Shown here piece by piece: positions 34,923-43,461 of a stretch of 64,000 nucleotides of DNA. Positions within the stretch are counted from its first letter, which is position 1, and each line of letters opens with the position of its first letter. The stretch comes from an uncultured Collinsella sp. (GTDB lineage: Bacteria > Actinomycetota > Coriobacteriia > Coriobacteriales > Coriobacteriaceae). Location of the stretch: contig CAKUHA010000004.1 of NCBI GenBank assembly GCA_934655755.1, forward strand, positions 49,121 to 113,120, in the 5' to 3' direction. The notes beneath the pieces were generated by a model. It saw only the letters and a list, made by a program, of their open reading frames with translations, was not told the origin of the DNA and made no database searches. The position numbers and the translations under genes are program-made.

Positions 34923-34928
34923 TATAAT
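34923..34928 (+). promoter_or_regulatory. -10 box TATAAT of the YtxH/PRC operon
   Basis: Perfect TATAAT at 34923-34928, about 50 bases before ATG 34980. No convincing -35 at 17 bases. Confidence 0.55.
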
Positions 34929-34979
34929 GGACAACATTCAAACGGTGGGCATCGAGGTGCCTGCAGGAGAGGAACGATC

Positions 34980-35369
34980 ATGGGAAAGACTTTCAGCTTT
35001 GTCTCCGGTGCACTCTTTGGTGCTGCTGCCGGCGCTATCATCGGCGTTGCCCTGGCCCCGCGCTCGGGTGCCGAGACCCGCGCCATGGCTGCCGATATTG
35101 CCAACGATGCCTGGGATAACATGCGCGACACCTATGAGCACGGTGCCGAGGAGGCCCGCGCCGCCGTCAGCGACTTCGGCCCGATGGTCGACGCCAAGAC
35201 CGACGACCTGCGCGCCAAGGTCGACCTGGCCCGCGAGCGCATGGATCAGCTGCGCGAGCAGCTCAACGACGCCATCTCGGGTGGCAACGTGACGCCCGCC
35301 GCTGACGTTGTGGTCGAGAACGCCGTCGAGGCCGACACCGAGGCTGCGGAGCCTTCGACCGAGGCATAA
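34980..35369 (+). CDS. YtxH domain-containing membrane protein
   Basis: 129 residues. A glycine-rich N-terminal helix (FVSGALFGAAAGAIIGVALA) followed by APRSGAETRA, the YtxH signature, then a long amphipathic helix region (residues about 30-95) and an acidic tail. SD CAGGAGAGGAA precedes ATG 34980. YtxH proteins are small, often stress-induced membrane proteins of unknown mechanism. Stop and next start overlap (TAATG), so it is coupled to the PRC-barrel gene. Confidence 0.85.
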   Translation: MGKTFSFVSGALFGAAAGAIIGVALAPRSGAETRAMAADIANDAWDNMRDTYEHGAEEARAAVSDFGPMVDAKTDDLRAKVDLARERMDQLREQLNDAISGGNVTPAADVVVENAVEADTEAAEPSTEA

Positions 35370-36124
35370 TGCGCACCGGTGATTTTGTCGGCATCAAGGT
35401 TTATCGCAAACCCGCCGAGGACAAACGTACTAAAAAGGATGGCACGCCGCGCAGCCCTAAAAAGCTCGGCAAGGTTCACTTTCCGGTCTTTTCGCCGGGC
35501 GGCACGCGCGTGGTGGGCTTTATGGTTCGCCAGTCAGATATCGCGGGCATGATCGAGCGTCCCGATCGCTTTGTGGCGCTCGACGCTGTCGGCGTCTACG
35601 AGGGCGCCGTCGCGGTCGATGATGTCAAGGGTACCTACGATGCCGCCGCGGCCAAGCGTCTCGATATCAACCTGGACGATTGCATCATCTGGGTCGGTAT
35701 GGATGTGCGCACGGAATCGGGCGATGTCGTGGGCTATTGCTCGGACGTCGAGTTCAAACCGCGCTCGGGTATCGTGCAGATGTTCTATGTGACCGCCAGC
35801 GCCGCATCGACCATGCTCGTGGGCGACACACAAGTTCCGCCTACGATGCTGCGCGGCTATGCGGACGGCGCGATGATCGTCTCGGACGAGGTCAAGTCGC
35901 TCGGGTATTCGGGCGGTGCGGCCGCCAAGGCTGCCGAAGCGAGTGTCGTTGTGGGCGACAAGGTCAAGAAGGGTGCCAAAGTGCTCGACGACAAGGGCTC
36001 GGCTGCCGTGGACAAGGGCAGTCGCGCGCTGGGCAAACAGCTCGGCAAGACGCGCGGCATGTTCAAGGCCTTTAAGGACGAATATCAAAAGGCGAGCGGG
36101 GGCTCGTCGAAAGCTAGCAAATAG
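35369..36124 (+). CDS. PRC-barrel domain protein
   Basis: 251 residues. Two PRC-barrel-like beta segments: about 30-85 (KVHFPVFSPGGTRVVGFMVR) and about 100-160 (VGMDVRTESGDVVGYCSDVE), then a helical Lys/Ala/Gly-rich C-terminus (about 180-251). Overlaps the YtxH stop by one base, so they form an operon. PRC barrels mediate protein contacts or RNA-related assembly; in Actinomycetota many sit with envelope genes. The MgtE-like protein at 37908 also starts with a PRC-like segment. Exact role unknown. Confidence 0.8.
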   Translation: MRTGDFVGIKVYRKPAEDKRTKKDGTPRSPKKLGKVHFPVFSPGGTRVVGFMVRQSDIAGMIERPDRFVALDAVGVYEGAVAVDDVKGTYDAAAAKRLDINLDDCIIWVGMDVRTESGDVVGYCSDVEFKPRSGIVQMFYVTASAASTMLVGDTQVPPTMLRGYADGAMIVSDEVKSLGYSGGAAAKAAEASVVVGDKVKKGAKVLDDKGSAAVDKGSRALGKQLGKTRGMFKAFKDEYQKASGGSSKASK

Positions 36125-36145
36125 CGACAAATCAAACGATGGGAG

Positions 36146-36175
36146 GCGAGCCGGAGACATGCTACTCCGGCTCGC
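36146..36175 (+). terminator. Terminator of the YtxH/PRC operon
   Basis: GCGAGCCGGAG, loop ACATGCTA, CTCCGGCTCGC, then TGTGTTTA. Eleven perfect pairs, weak T tail. Confidence 0.75.
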
Positions 36176-36196
36176 TGTGTTTATGGGGGAGGGCAC

Positions 36197-37603
36197 ATGC
36201 GCCAAAACGGATCCAACTTAAGCGGGCACTCGAGTGCGCGCCCCACGGCGCGCCGCGATCTGGGGCAGCTGCCCAGTGGCCAGCGCCGTCGCCGCCGTAA
36301 GCCCGGTGCGATGTACCTCAACCATAGCCGCGGGTTTAGCGACCGCAGCGCGCGCATTGGCAACGGCCGCTCGCCCCGCCGCCCGTCTCGTCTGCCCTAC
36401 GCGCTCATCGCCGTGGGCTGTGCGTTCGTGCTGTTTATCGCCGCCGTCGTGGGTTACGTCAACCGTAGCGTGGACATCGTGCTCAACGGAGAGCAGACCG
36501 CGGTGCGCGTGGGTTCCACACTGCAAAATCTCATCGACGACCAAAGCCTGACCGAAACGTACGATGCCGGCGATTTGCTGGCGGTCGATGACAGTGTGCT
36601 CAAGCGCCATGGAGGCGAAAAGCTGTCGGTGAAGGTCGACGGGAAGCGCGTGAAGCAGGGCAAGTGGGATAGCCGCGAGCTTACCGGCGGCGAGAAGGTG
36701 ACGGTCAAGGACGGTCGCAACGTCTACGAGAAGCACGAGGTGCAGGCCACGACCATCGAGCCCAAGCTGAAGGTCGAAGGTACGGGCGCTATCGAGTATG
36801 TGCAGACGTGGGGTGTCCAGGGCCGCTCCGAGGTGTGGGTCGGCGAGCAGTCGGGCAAGACGCAGGACCGCGGCGAGGTCGTGCCCGCCGCCGATTGCGT
36901 CGTTGCCTGCGCCAGCGTGGCTCCCAAGGGCAACGAAAAGGTCGTAGCCCTGACGTTTGACGAGGGGCCGAGCGGCGCCACCAAGCAGATCTTGCAGGTG
37001 CTCAAGGAAAAGGGCGTCACCGCCACGTTCTTCCTTTCGGGCGATGCCGCGGAGGCCTCGCCTGCCACGGCCAAGGCAATCGTTGATGCCGGATGTGAGG
37101 TCGGCTCCAATAGCTATAGCGATGATTCGCTGAAGGGCGAGGACCGCGAGACGGTGCGCAAGCAGATTTCGAAGGGCACCGATGCGATCAAATCGGCGAC
37201 CGGCGTGAAGACGATGTTGCTGCGCGCCCCCTACGCCGCCTTTGACGAGCAAAACTGGATTGACTCGATGGACCTGGTATCCGCCGTGGTCTCGTGGAAT
37301 ATCGACTCGGGCGACTGGCTGCTCAACGGTGCTGACGAGCAGGTCTCGACCGTGCTCGATTCGGTGACGCCGGGCAACATCGTGCTGCTTACGGATAGCG
37401 ACGAGTGCGCCGAGCAGACGCTCGAGGCGCTGCCGCAGATCATCGATGGCCTCGTTGCCGACGGCTACAAGATCGTGACGCTCAGCGACCTGGTCAAGAC
37501 GGACACGTCGCTCAGCAAGAAGCTCACCTCGCTGGCCAAGGTCTCCATGCCCAAAAACGCTGTGTTCCCCCAGCTCGCCGAGGACGACGAAACCACGGAG
37601 TAG
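36197..37603 (+). CDS. Membrane-anchored NodB-fold protein with degenerate active site (DUF348 domain plus polysaccharide deacetylase domain)
   Basis: 468 residues. Basic N-terminus (1-60), one membrane helix (about 68-90), a DUF348/ubiquitin-like region (about 95-165, VDIVLNGEQTAVRVGSTLQN), then a NodB homology domain (about 245-440). The NodB motifs are changed: motif 1 is TFDEGP in place of TFDDGP, motif 2 is SNSYSD in place of HxxxH-type HTxSH, and the motif 5 LHD is LTD. Thus the aspartate and both histidines that hold the metal are missing. It is probably an inactive deacetylase fold used for carbohydrate binding or signalling. SD GGGGGAGG precedes ATG 36197. The gene is followed by the Mg-transport unit. 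Confidence 0.8.
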   Translation: MRQNGSNLSGHSSARPTARRDLGQLPSGQRRRRRKPGAMYLNHSRGFSDRSARIGNGRSPRRPSRLPYALIAVGCAFVLFIAAVVGYVNRSVDIVLNGEQTAVRVGSTLQNLIDDQSLTETYDAGDLLAVDDSVLKRHGGEKLSVKVDGKRVKQGKWDSRELTGGEKVTVKDGRNVYEKHEVQATTIEPKLKVEGTGAIEYVQTWGVQGRSEVWVGEQSGKTQDRGEVVPAADCVVACASVAPKGNEKVVALTFDEGPSGATKQILQVLKEKGVTATFFLSGDAAEASPATAKAIVDAGCEVGSNSYSDDSLKGEDRETVRKQISKGTDAIKSATGVKTMLLRAPYAAFDEQNWIDSMDLVSAVVSWNIDSGDWLLNGADEQVSTVLDSVTPGNIVLLTDSDECAEQTLEALPQIIDGLVADGYKIVTLSDLVKTDTSLSKKLTSLAKVSMPKNAVFPQLAEDDETTE

Positions 37604-37690
37604 TCCCCAACGACTATGTCACGGATGCGTCAGCGTTTGGTATGCCTGCGATGTGCAGCGCATAAATTCGGTGCCACAGCGCGATGCTGA

Positions 37691-37699
37691 TGCTATAGT
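37691..37699 (+). promoter_or_regulatory. Extended -10 promoter of the MgtE/NRMT operon
   Basis: TGCTATAGT: an extended -10 (TG-N-TATAGT). Transcription would start near 37706, giving an unusually long leader of about 200 bases. No clear -35, as expected for an extended -10 promoter. Confidence 0.55.
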
Positions 37700-37705
37700 T
37701 ACTGC

Positions 37706-37907
37706 GGTTAATGAGGGTCAAGAGAAAGGTTACAGGTGAAATCCAAACCTCGACCATACAGTCGATGACCCCATGCAGGTGCTTTTTGCGCATGCACGGG
37801 GTGTAAGCGTCGAGCGGCGTGCCGCCCGCGCATGCGTATACATATCCAGAAGTCCCCGGACGCCGCACGCGCGGCCGCGTCCGAAGGAATAATGATGGGG
37901 AGCACCA
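37706..37907 (+). promoter_or_regulatory. Structured 5' leader of the MgtE-like gene (candidate riboswitch)
   Basis: About 200-base leader with several helices: CTCGAC (37749-37754) with GTCGAG (37809-37814) enclosing a long hairpin ACCCC-ATGCAGGTGC / GCGCATGCAC-GGGGT (37768-37802), and a final hairpin CGGACGC...GCGTCCG (37857-37883) just before the SD GGGGAG. It does not match the M-box consensus as I remember it. Metal-responsive leaders are common before Mg2+ transporter genes, so a metal-sensing RNA is plausible but unproven. The region 37604-37705 before it holds nothing else recognisable. Confidence 0.45.
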
Positions 37908-39752
37908 TTGAATTATCTGAGTGAGATGCTCAAATTGCCGGTCTTGGACGTCGACGGCGAAAAGCTCGGCGTGGTCAACGATTTTGGCATTGCTACCGGC
38001 GAAGTTTTTCCGCACGTGACGTCGCTCGCGTTCCGCGGTCCCGGCAAGACGCCGTTTATGATCAGCTGGCGCAAATGGGTCGATCGTATCGACGAGACGG
38101 GCGTGTATCTCAACACGTCTGCCACCAACATCCGCTTTTCCTACCTGCAGCCGACCGAGCTCCTGCTTGCGCGCGACGTTCTTAACAAACAGATCGTCGA
38201 CACGCAGGGCATGAAGGTCGTGCGCGTAAACGATATCAAGTTCTCCATGTCGGGCGAAAACCAACTGCGTCTGCTGGGTGCCGAGGTCGGTGCCCGCGGC
38301 CTGCTGCGTGCGATTAGCCCCGCGCTCGAGCATGTCGTCGAAGGCTTTATGAAGCACCTGGGCAAGCCGCTCAGCGAGGACATCATCGCCTGGTCCTACA
38401 TGGACCTGCTCGACCGCTCGACCAAAAACATCCAGCTCTCGGTGTCGCACAAGACACTTGGCGAGCTGCATCCTGCCGACATCGCCGACATTATCGAGCA
38501 GCTCGACCCGCGCCTGCGCGCGCAGGTGTTCGCGCAGCTCGATACCGCCCAGGCCGCCGAGGCTATCTCGGAGTTCGATGACGACGAGCTCATGACCGAG
38601 ATGCTCGAGGGCCTGTCCGACACCGACGCATCGTCGATGCTGGCCATGATGGACCCGGACGATGCTGCCGACCTGATCGACGAGCTCAGCTACGAGAAGG
38701 CCGAGAAACTCCTGCGTCTGATGGGCGTCAAAGAGGAGAAGGCGATTCGTAACCTGTTGGGCTACGAGGACAACACCGCCGGCCGCATCATGACCTCGGA
38801 GTTTGTAGCCCTGCCTGCTACGGCGACGGTCGGCGACGCCATCGAGGCGATCCGCAAGCTCGACGAGGACTTTGAGAGCGTCTACTACGTCTACACCGAA
38901 GATCCGAGCGGCATGCTGACCGGTGTGCTTTCGCTGCGTACACTGATCGTGGCCGACCACAATGCCACGCTGGGGCAGCTGGCCTACCGCGACCTGGTCT
39001 ACGTCTCGCCCGACGAGGACCAGGAAGACGTGACGGACGAGATGACCAAGTACGACCTGGTCGCTATCCCCGTCTGTGACGAGAACCGCCATATCCTGGG
39101 CATCGTGACCTTCGACGACGCCATGGACGTTATTGCCGAGGAGCACCAGGAGGACCTGCAGATCGCCGGCATCGGCTCGGGCGACAGCGCGTCGGACGAC
39201 TCGACGAATGTGCTCAGCTGGTTCGTTCATCGCCAGTACTGGGTCGTCGTATGGGGCATCGCCTCGTGCATTATGGCGACCGTGCTGGGGACGGCGCTCG
39301 GCTCCGCGCACCTGGTGGTGTTTCCCATGTGCGCCATGCCGCTCGTGCTGCTGGCCGCCTCGCGCATGGTGTCGTTCGTCAAGAACTACTTCCTGGAGTA
39401 CGACGGCCACGACGATGAGCCCAAGCCGTACCTGGGATTTTTCTTCCAGAGCACGGGCATGGGTCTGATCTTGTCGCTCGTGACTTACCTGTGCGCGCAG
39501 CTGGTGCGCACCGCCGCGTTCCCCGATGCCTCCATGTTCGAGGAGCAGCTCTTTACCGGATGCTTTAACATCGCAGCCATCATCTGCTTGGTCAGCAACA
39601 TGAGCGCCGTGATTTATCTGACGGTGTTGTTCTGGCGCGATGAGCACGACCTCAATACGTCGGGTACCGCCATGAACGTCATTGCCGTCATGATCTCGTG
39701 CGTGGCGTACTGCGTTGCCGCAGTGCTGCTTACCATGTCGGTCATGGGTTAG
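37908..39752 (+). CDS. MgtE-like magnesium-handling protein: PRC-like, MgtE_N and CBS domains with an atypical membrane domain
   Basis: 614 residues, start TTG 37908 after GGGGAG (6 bases). PRC-like segment (about 1-75), MgtE N-domain (about 185-285, LHPADIADIIEQLDPRLRAQ, DPDDAADLIDEL), CBS pair (about 295-410, AGRIMTSEFVALPATATV), then five or so helices (about 440-614). Standard MgtE channels carry a GGNxGxQ-type pore signature in the membrane part; I do not find it here. The cytosolic Mg2+-sensing half is therefore attached to a different membrane domain. The next gene, eight bases downstream, is an NRAMP-related transporter, so this may be its regulator. Long structured leader upstream. 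Confidence 0.85.
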   Translation: MNYLSEMLKLPVLDVDGEKLGVVNDFGIATGEVFPHVTSLAFRGPGKTPFMISWRKWVDRIDETGVYLNTSATNIRFSYLQPTELLLARDVLNKQIVDTQGMKVVRVNDIKFSMSGENQLRLLGAEVGARGLLRAISPALEHVVEGFMKHLGKPLSEDIIAWSYMDLLDRSTKNIQLSVSHKTLGELHPADIADIIEQLDPRLRAQVFAQLDTAQAAEAISEFDDDELMTEMLEGLSDTDASSMLAMMDPDDAADLIDELSYEKAEKLLRLMGVKEEKAIRNLLGYEDNTAGRIMTSEFVALPATATVGDAIEAIRKLDEDFESVYYVYTEDPSGMLTGVLSLRTLIVADHNATLGQLAYRDLVYVSPDEDQEDVTDEMTKYDLVAIPVCDENRHILGIVTFDDAMDVIAEEHQEDLQIAGIGSGDSASDDSTNVLSWFVHRQYWVVVWGIASCIMATVLGTALGSAHLVVFPMCAMPLVLLAASRMVSFVKNYFLEYDGHDDEPKPYLGFFFQSTGMGLILSLVTYLCAQLVRTAAFPDASMFEEQLFTGCFNIAAIICLVSNMSAVIYLTVLFWRDEHDLNTSGTAMNVIAVMISCVAYCVAAVLLTMSVMG

Positions 39753-39760
39753 GTGGTCGC

Positions 39761-41023
39761 GTGCAAAACACGAAGCAAAAGTCGAGCACCAAGCAGAAGC
39801 TGACCATTGCGGCCATCTTTGGCGCTATGGGTCCCGGTCTGCTGGCGGCGCTTTCGGGCAATGACGCCGGCGGTATCGCCACGTATTCCAGCGCGGGCGC
39901 CAGCTATGGTTACAAGATGCTCTGGATGCTTCCCGTCATGACCGTGCTGCTTATCGTGACGCAGGAGACCGCGGCGCGTTGCGGGTGCGTGACGGGCAAG
40001 GGCCTGGCCTCGCTCATTCGCGAGCGCTTTGGCGTGCGCAGGAGCGTGCTGGCCATGGCGGCACTGTTGATCGCCAACACGGCCGTGACCATTTCGGAGT
40101 TTGCAGGTATCGCGAGCGGTCTTGCCCTGTTTGGCGTGCCGGCGAGCATCTCGGTGCCGTTGGTGGCGCTGCTGGTGTGGATGCTTACCATGTCGGGCAG
40201 CTTTCAGCGCATCGAGAAGATTTTGCTGCTGGTGAGCTGCGTGTTCGTGACCTATATCGTCGCTGCGTTTATGGCTGGTCCCAACTGGGGCGAGGTCGCG
40301 GTCGACCTGGTCGTGCCTAACATCCAGAATGACCCCAGCTACGTGTCGCTCGTGGTCGCAACGATCGGTACCACCATTGCGCCGTGGATGATCTTCCTGG
40401 CGCAGAACAACGTGGTCGATAAGAACGCGGGCGAGGACGACATCGTGCTGCAACGCATCGACACCGTGAGCGGCTCGATTGCCGCCGACATCATCGCCGG
40501 CTTCATCATTATCACGACCGGTACGGTGCTGTTCCCTGCGGGCGTTCAGATCAGTGACGCTGCCGACGCGGCCCGCGCGCTGGAGCCCATCGCTGGCCAG
40601 TGGTCGACGGTGCTGTTCGCCTCGGGCCTGGTCGCGGCGAGCTTTTTGGCTGCGTGTGTGCTGCCAGGCGTTACGTCGAGCGCTATCTGTGAGGCATTTG
40701 GTTGGGAGCGCGGCGCCGACCGCAGCTGGGACGAGGCCCCGGTCTACCGCGGCATCATTACGGCAATCATCGGTATCTCGGCCGTGCTGGTGCTTATGCC
40801 CGGCGTCGATCTGTTCCAGATTATGATGACCTCGCAGGTCATCAACGGCGTGTTGCTGCCTGTGGTCCTAGTGTTCCAGGTGGTTATTGCCGCCGATCGC
40901 CACATTATGGGCGCCAATCGCAACGGGCGCGTCTGGAACGTGCTCACGTGGGCGACCATCGGCGTAATCACGGTGCTGACGGTCGTCATGTTCGTCCTGC
41001 AGGCGATGGGTTACAGCGCTTAA
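39761..41023 (+). CDS. NRAMP-related magnesium/manganese transporter (NRMT-like)
   Basis: 420 residues from GTG 39761; about 11 helices. The SLC11/NRAMP core is clear, but the metal-site motifs are altered: helix 1 has LSGNDAGGIATYS where NRAMPs have DPGN, and helix 6 has GTTIAPWMIF where NRAMPs have an MPH-type motif. Loss of the helix-6 methionine (here Ala) and of the DPGN asparagine is the mark of the NRAMP-related Mg2+ transporters described from Clostridia and Eggerthella lenta. It should import Mg2+ (and possibly Mn2+) rather than Fe2+. Coupled to the MgtE-like gene; convergent with the acyltransferase. Confidence 0.88.
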   Translation: MQNTKQKSSTKQKLTIAAIFGAMGPGLLAALSGNDAGGIATYSSAGASYGYKMLWMLPVMTVLLIVTQETAARCGCVTGKGLASLIRERFGVRRSVLAMAALLIANTAVTISEFAGIASGLALFGVPASISVPLVALLVWMLTMSGSFQRIEKILLLVSCVFVTYIVAAFMAGPNWGEVAVDLVVPNIQNDPSYVSLVVATIGTTIAPWMIFLAQNNVVDKNAGEDDIVLQRIDTVSGSIAADIIAGFIIITTGTVLFPAGVQISDAADAARALEPIAGQWSTVLFASGLVAASFLAACVLPGVTSSAICEAFGWERGADRSWDEAPVYRGIITAIIGISAVLVLMPGVDLFQIMMTSQVINGVLLPVVLVFQVVIAADRHIMGANRNGRVWNVLTWATIGVITVLTVVMFVLQAMGYSA

Positions 41024-41061
41024 CGACGCCCCCTGCGGGTGCAAGCAGATTTGGCTGCGTG

Positions 41062-43275
41062 TTACTTGTCGGTACCCAGTTTGTGCGGCTTGTAGGCGAG
41101 GGCGTTGACGAGTGCGTCGGCGGCGGATTTGACGGCTGCCGGCTGTGGATCGTTGACGTGGTCCTCGGGATGGACGGGCAGGTCTTTCTTAACGGCATCG
41201 TGAATCAGGTTGAGATACTCGGTCACGCCGGTGGTCGACAGGTGCGTACCGTCGCCGTCGAACAGGTCGTTGCGGTTTGCGCTGTACCCGTACCAGTCGA
41301 TAACGCGCACGTTCTTATAGCGCGTGGCGGCGTTGGCAATGGCCTGGTTGGTGGATCCGACCCATGGCTGCGGGCTGCGCGTATTCACAAATACCACGAC
41401 GCGCTTGTCTCCGGCATCGGCCATAATCGCGTCAATCTGGTCGTCGGTCACCAAACCGTTGGTGCCCAGGGCGAAGACCACGATCTTGCCGGCAAGGTTC
41501 TGCTGGATATAGCCCTCAAGTGTCGCGCGGCCCGCATCGAACTGGCGGCCCTTTTCGGCATCGATGTGACTGTGCGGGAACACGCCGTCAAAGGAGTCGA
41601 CGGCGCGCAGCGATACGGAGTCGCCGATCATGAGCAGGTCATAGGAGCCATCGGGGAAGCCGTCGTTGTCCTTGTCGGTGTCGTCGGCTGCCTGCTGGTC
41701 CGTGGGTGCGGTGTTCTTGGCTTCCTTGTTGAGAACTTCGGCGCCCTCGCCGCTCAGCGCGGATGTCTCGGGCACAAAGATCAGGCCGCCCAGCGCGATG
41801 ACAAGCACGATGCCGCAGGTGGCACACACGGGAATATGTGCGCGCGCCCAGTTGGCAGGCGTGGTGGTGCCATCGCGGAATTCGGCGATAGTGCGCCCGA
41901 AGGCGCCCTTCCTAAACGGCGTCTCGATAAAGCGATAGGAGCACTCGGCTACGGCGACCACCAGCAATACCTGCAAAATGTACTGCCACCAGGGCGTATC
42001 GTTGATGTTGGCAACCGGGTTCATGAGCAGCAGCAGCGGATAGTGCCACAGGTAGATGCTGTAGGAGCGCTTGCCGACCCATACGAGCGGCTCGGCGGAT
42101 AGCGCGCGGGCAACCATTCCCTGGGGCTGCACGCAGGCCGCGATGACCATGAGCGTGAGGATGGAGCACAGCAGCGTGCCGCCGCGATACTGGAACGCGG
42201 TGTAGCCGTTGGTGAGTGCGACCATAGCGGCAAGGCCCACAAGGCCCGCAACGCCCAGCACATCGATGGATGCGGGCGAGGACCAAAAACGCACGAGGGC
42301 ACTCGGCTGGGCCGGGGCGGTCTCGGCTGCATCGTCGGCCGTCGTACCCTGCTTACTCTCGGCGTTCTTACCGCGTTTGGCAGCGTCGACCAGGCGGTCG
42401 AGCCCCAGACGATGTGCAAGGCGCACGGGCGCCAGGTCGCGATCGGGGATAAATGCCATCCAGGCGCCCAACAGCAGCGAGAACACGCGGGTGTCGGTGC
42501 CGTAGTACACACGGCTGGGGTCGGCGGTAGGGTTGTAGAGCACCATCATGGCAAGGGCAGATACCGCGGCAAGAGCCAGGACCACGCGGCGCGTGTTGGG
42601 TTTGCTCACGTGCATGGACACCATGGCAAACAGTAGCGGCGGCCAGATGAGGTAGAACTGCTCCTCGATGGCAAGCGACCAAAAGTGCGTGAGCGGCGAG
42701 GGGTCGCCCAAGGCATTGAAGTATGAGACGTCCTGCGCGATCTGCCACCAGTTGTTAAAGAACAGCAGCGACGGCAGGATGTCGGGGCGCATCTTGGTGA
42801 GCATTACGTGGTTAAAGATCGTACACAGCGCGCAGGTCACCACCACGACGGTCACCACGGCGGGAACCAGGCGGCGGATGCGGCGGATCCAGAAGCTCTT
42901 GAGGTCGATGCGCCCGGTCTTGGCGACTTCGTTGAGCAGCAGGCGCGTGATCAGATAGCCCGAAAGCACAAAGAAGATCGTGACGCCGAGCAGGCCACCC
43001 TGAGCCCACGTGAGGTTGAGGTGGTAGAGCACCACTGCGACGACGGCGAGCGTGCGCAGGCCGTCGAGGGCGGGAATGTAACGGGATTTGGGGCGAGCGG
43101 GCGTCTGCTCTGCGGCGCCGCTGGCGCGGTTCGCTTCGTTGGCGGGCGCGCGATGGGGGCTCGCGGCACGTCGCGGCTCGCCGGCGCGGCGCTCGGCCTT
43201 CGGGCGTTCGTGAGGCACCTGGTTATCGGGCGCGCGGCGCGGGCCGCGTGGGCTCGATTGCGGGAGTTGTTCCAT
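41062..43275 (-). CDS. OatA-like O-acyltransferase: acyltransferase-3 membrane domain plus SGNH domain
   Basis: 737 residues. Arg/Pro-rich cytoplasmic N-terminus (1-65). Acyltransferase-3 domain with about 10-11 helices (about 68-480): ALDGLRTLAVVAVVLYHL with the catalytic His, and GVTIFFVLSGYLITRLLL. A linker of about 70 residues leads to an extracytoplasmic SGNH domain (about 545-700) with block I MIGDSVS, block III ALGTNG and block V DGTHLS. This is the architecture of peptidoglycan or polysaccharide O-acetyltransferases (OatA type): the membrane part moves acetyl groups outward and the SGNH part transfers them. SD is weak (GGATGA). Probably affects lysozyme resistance or glycan decoration. 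Confidence 0.9.
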   Translation of the reverse strand: MEQLPQSSPRGPRRAPDNQVPHERPKAERRAGEPRRAASPHRAPANEANRASGAAEQTPARPKSRYIPALDGLRTLAVVAVVLYHLNLTWAQGGLLGVTIFFVLSGYLITRLLLNEVAKTGRIDLKSFWIRRIRRLVPAVVTVVVVTCALCTIFNHVMLTKMRPDILPSLLFFNNWWQIAQDVSYFNALGDPSPLTHFWSLAIEEQFYLIWPPLLFAMVSMHVSKPNTRRVVLALAAVSALAMMVLYNPTADPSRVYYGTDTRVFSLLLGAWMAFIPDRDLAPVRLAHRLGLDRLVDAAKRGKNAESKQGTTADDAAETAPAQPSALVRFWSSPASIDVLGVAGLVGLAAMVALTNGYTAFQYRGGTLLCSILTLMVIAACVQPQGMVARALSAEPLVWVGKRSYSIYLWHYPLLLLMNPVANINDTPWWQYILQVLLVVAVAECSYRFIETPFRKGAFGRTIAEFRDGTTTPANWARAHIPVCATCGIVLVIALGGLIFVPETSALSGEGAEVLNKEAKNTAPTDQQAADDTDKDNDGFPDGSYDLLMIGDSVSLRAVDSFDGVFPHSHIDAEKGRQFDAGRATLEGYIQQNLAGKIVVFALGTNGLVTDDQIDAIMADAGDKRVVVFVNTRSPQPWVGSTNQAIANAATRYKNVRVIDWYGYSANRNDLFDGDGTHLSTTGVTEYLNLIHDAVKKDLPVHPEDHVNDPQPAAVKSAADALVNALAYKPHKLGTDK

Positions 43276-43368
43276 AAAACATCATCCAATGACGAGAATA
43301 ATCAGCACATATTCATTGTAGCTGCCTGCTCCTGTGAATGCTTGCTGCTGGCGCAACCTCAAGCGCGC

Positions 43369-43398
43369 GTTCACATCAAAGTGAACTAAAGTTATAGA
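43369..43398 (+). promoter_or_regulatory. Promoter with overlapping operator for the ribokinase operon
   Basis: TTCACA (43370-43375), 17 bases, TATAGA (43393-43398). The perfect palindrome GTTCAC-ATCAAA-GTGAAC (43369-43386) covers the -35, which fits repression. Predicted start near 43405. Confidence 0.55.
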
Positions 43399-43461
43399 GG
43401 TGCGAGGGCACACGATTGACGGCCGACGGTGGGCATAAGGCCCGCGGATGAGGAGATTTCC

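Noticed and set aside
37706..37907. M-box, FMN or cobalamin riboswitch
   Set aside because: GGTGAAATCC recalls part of the FMN element and the gene context suggests an M-box, but the remaining conserved blocks of each are missing.
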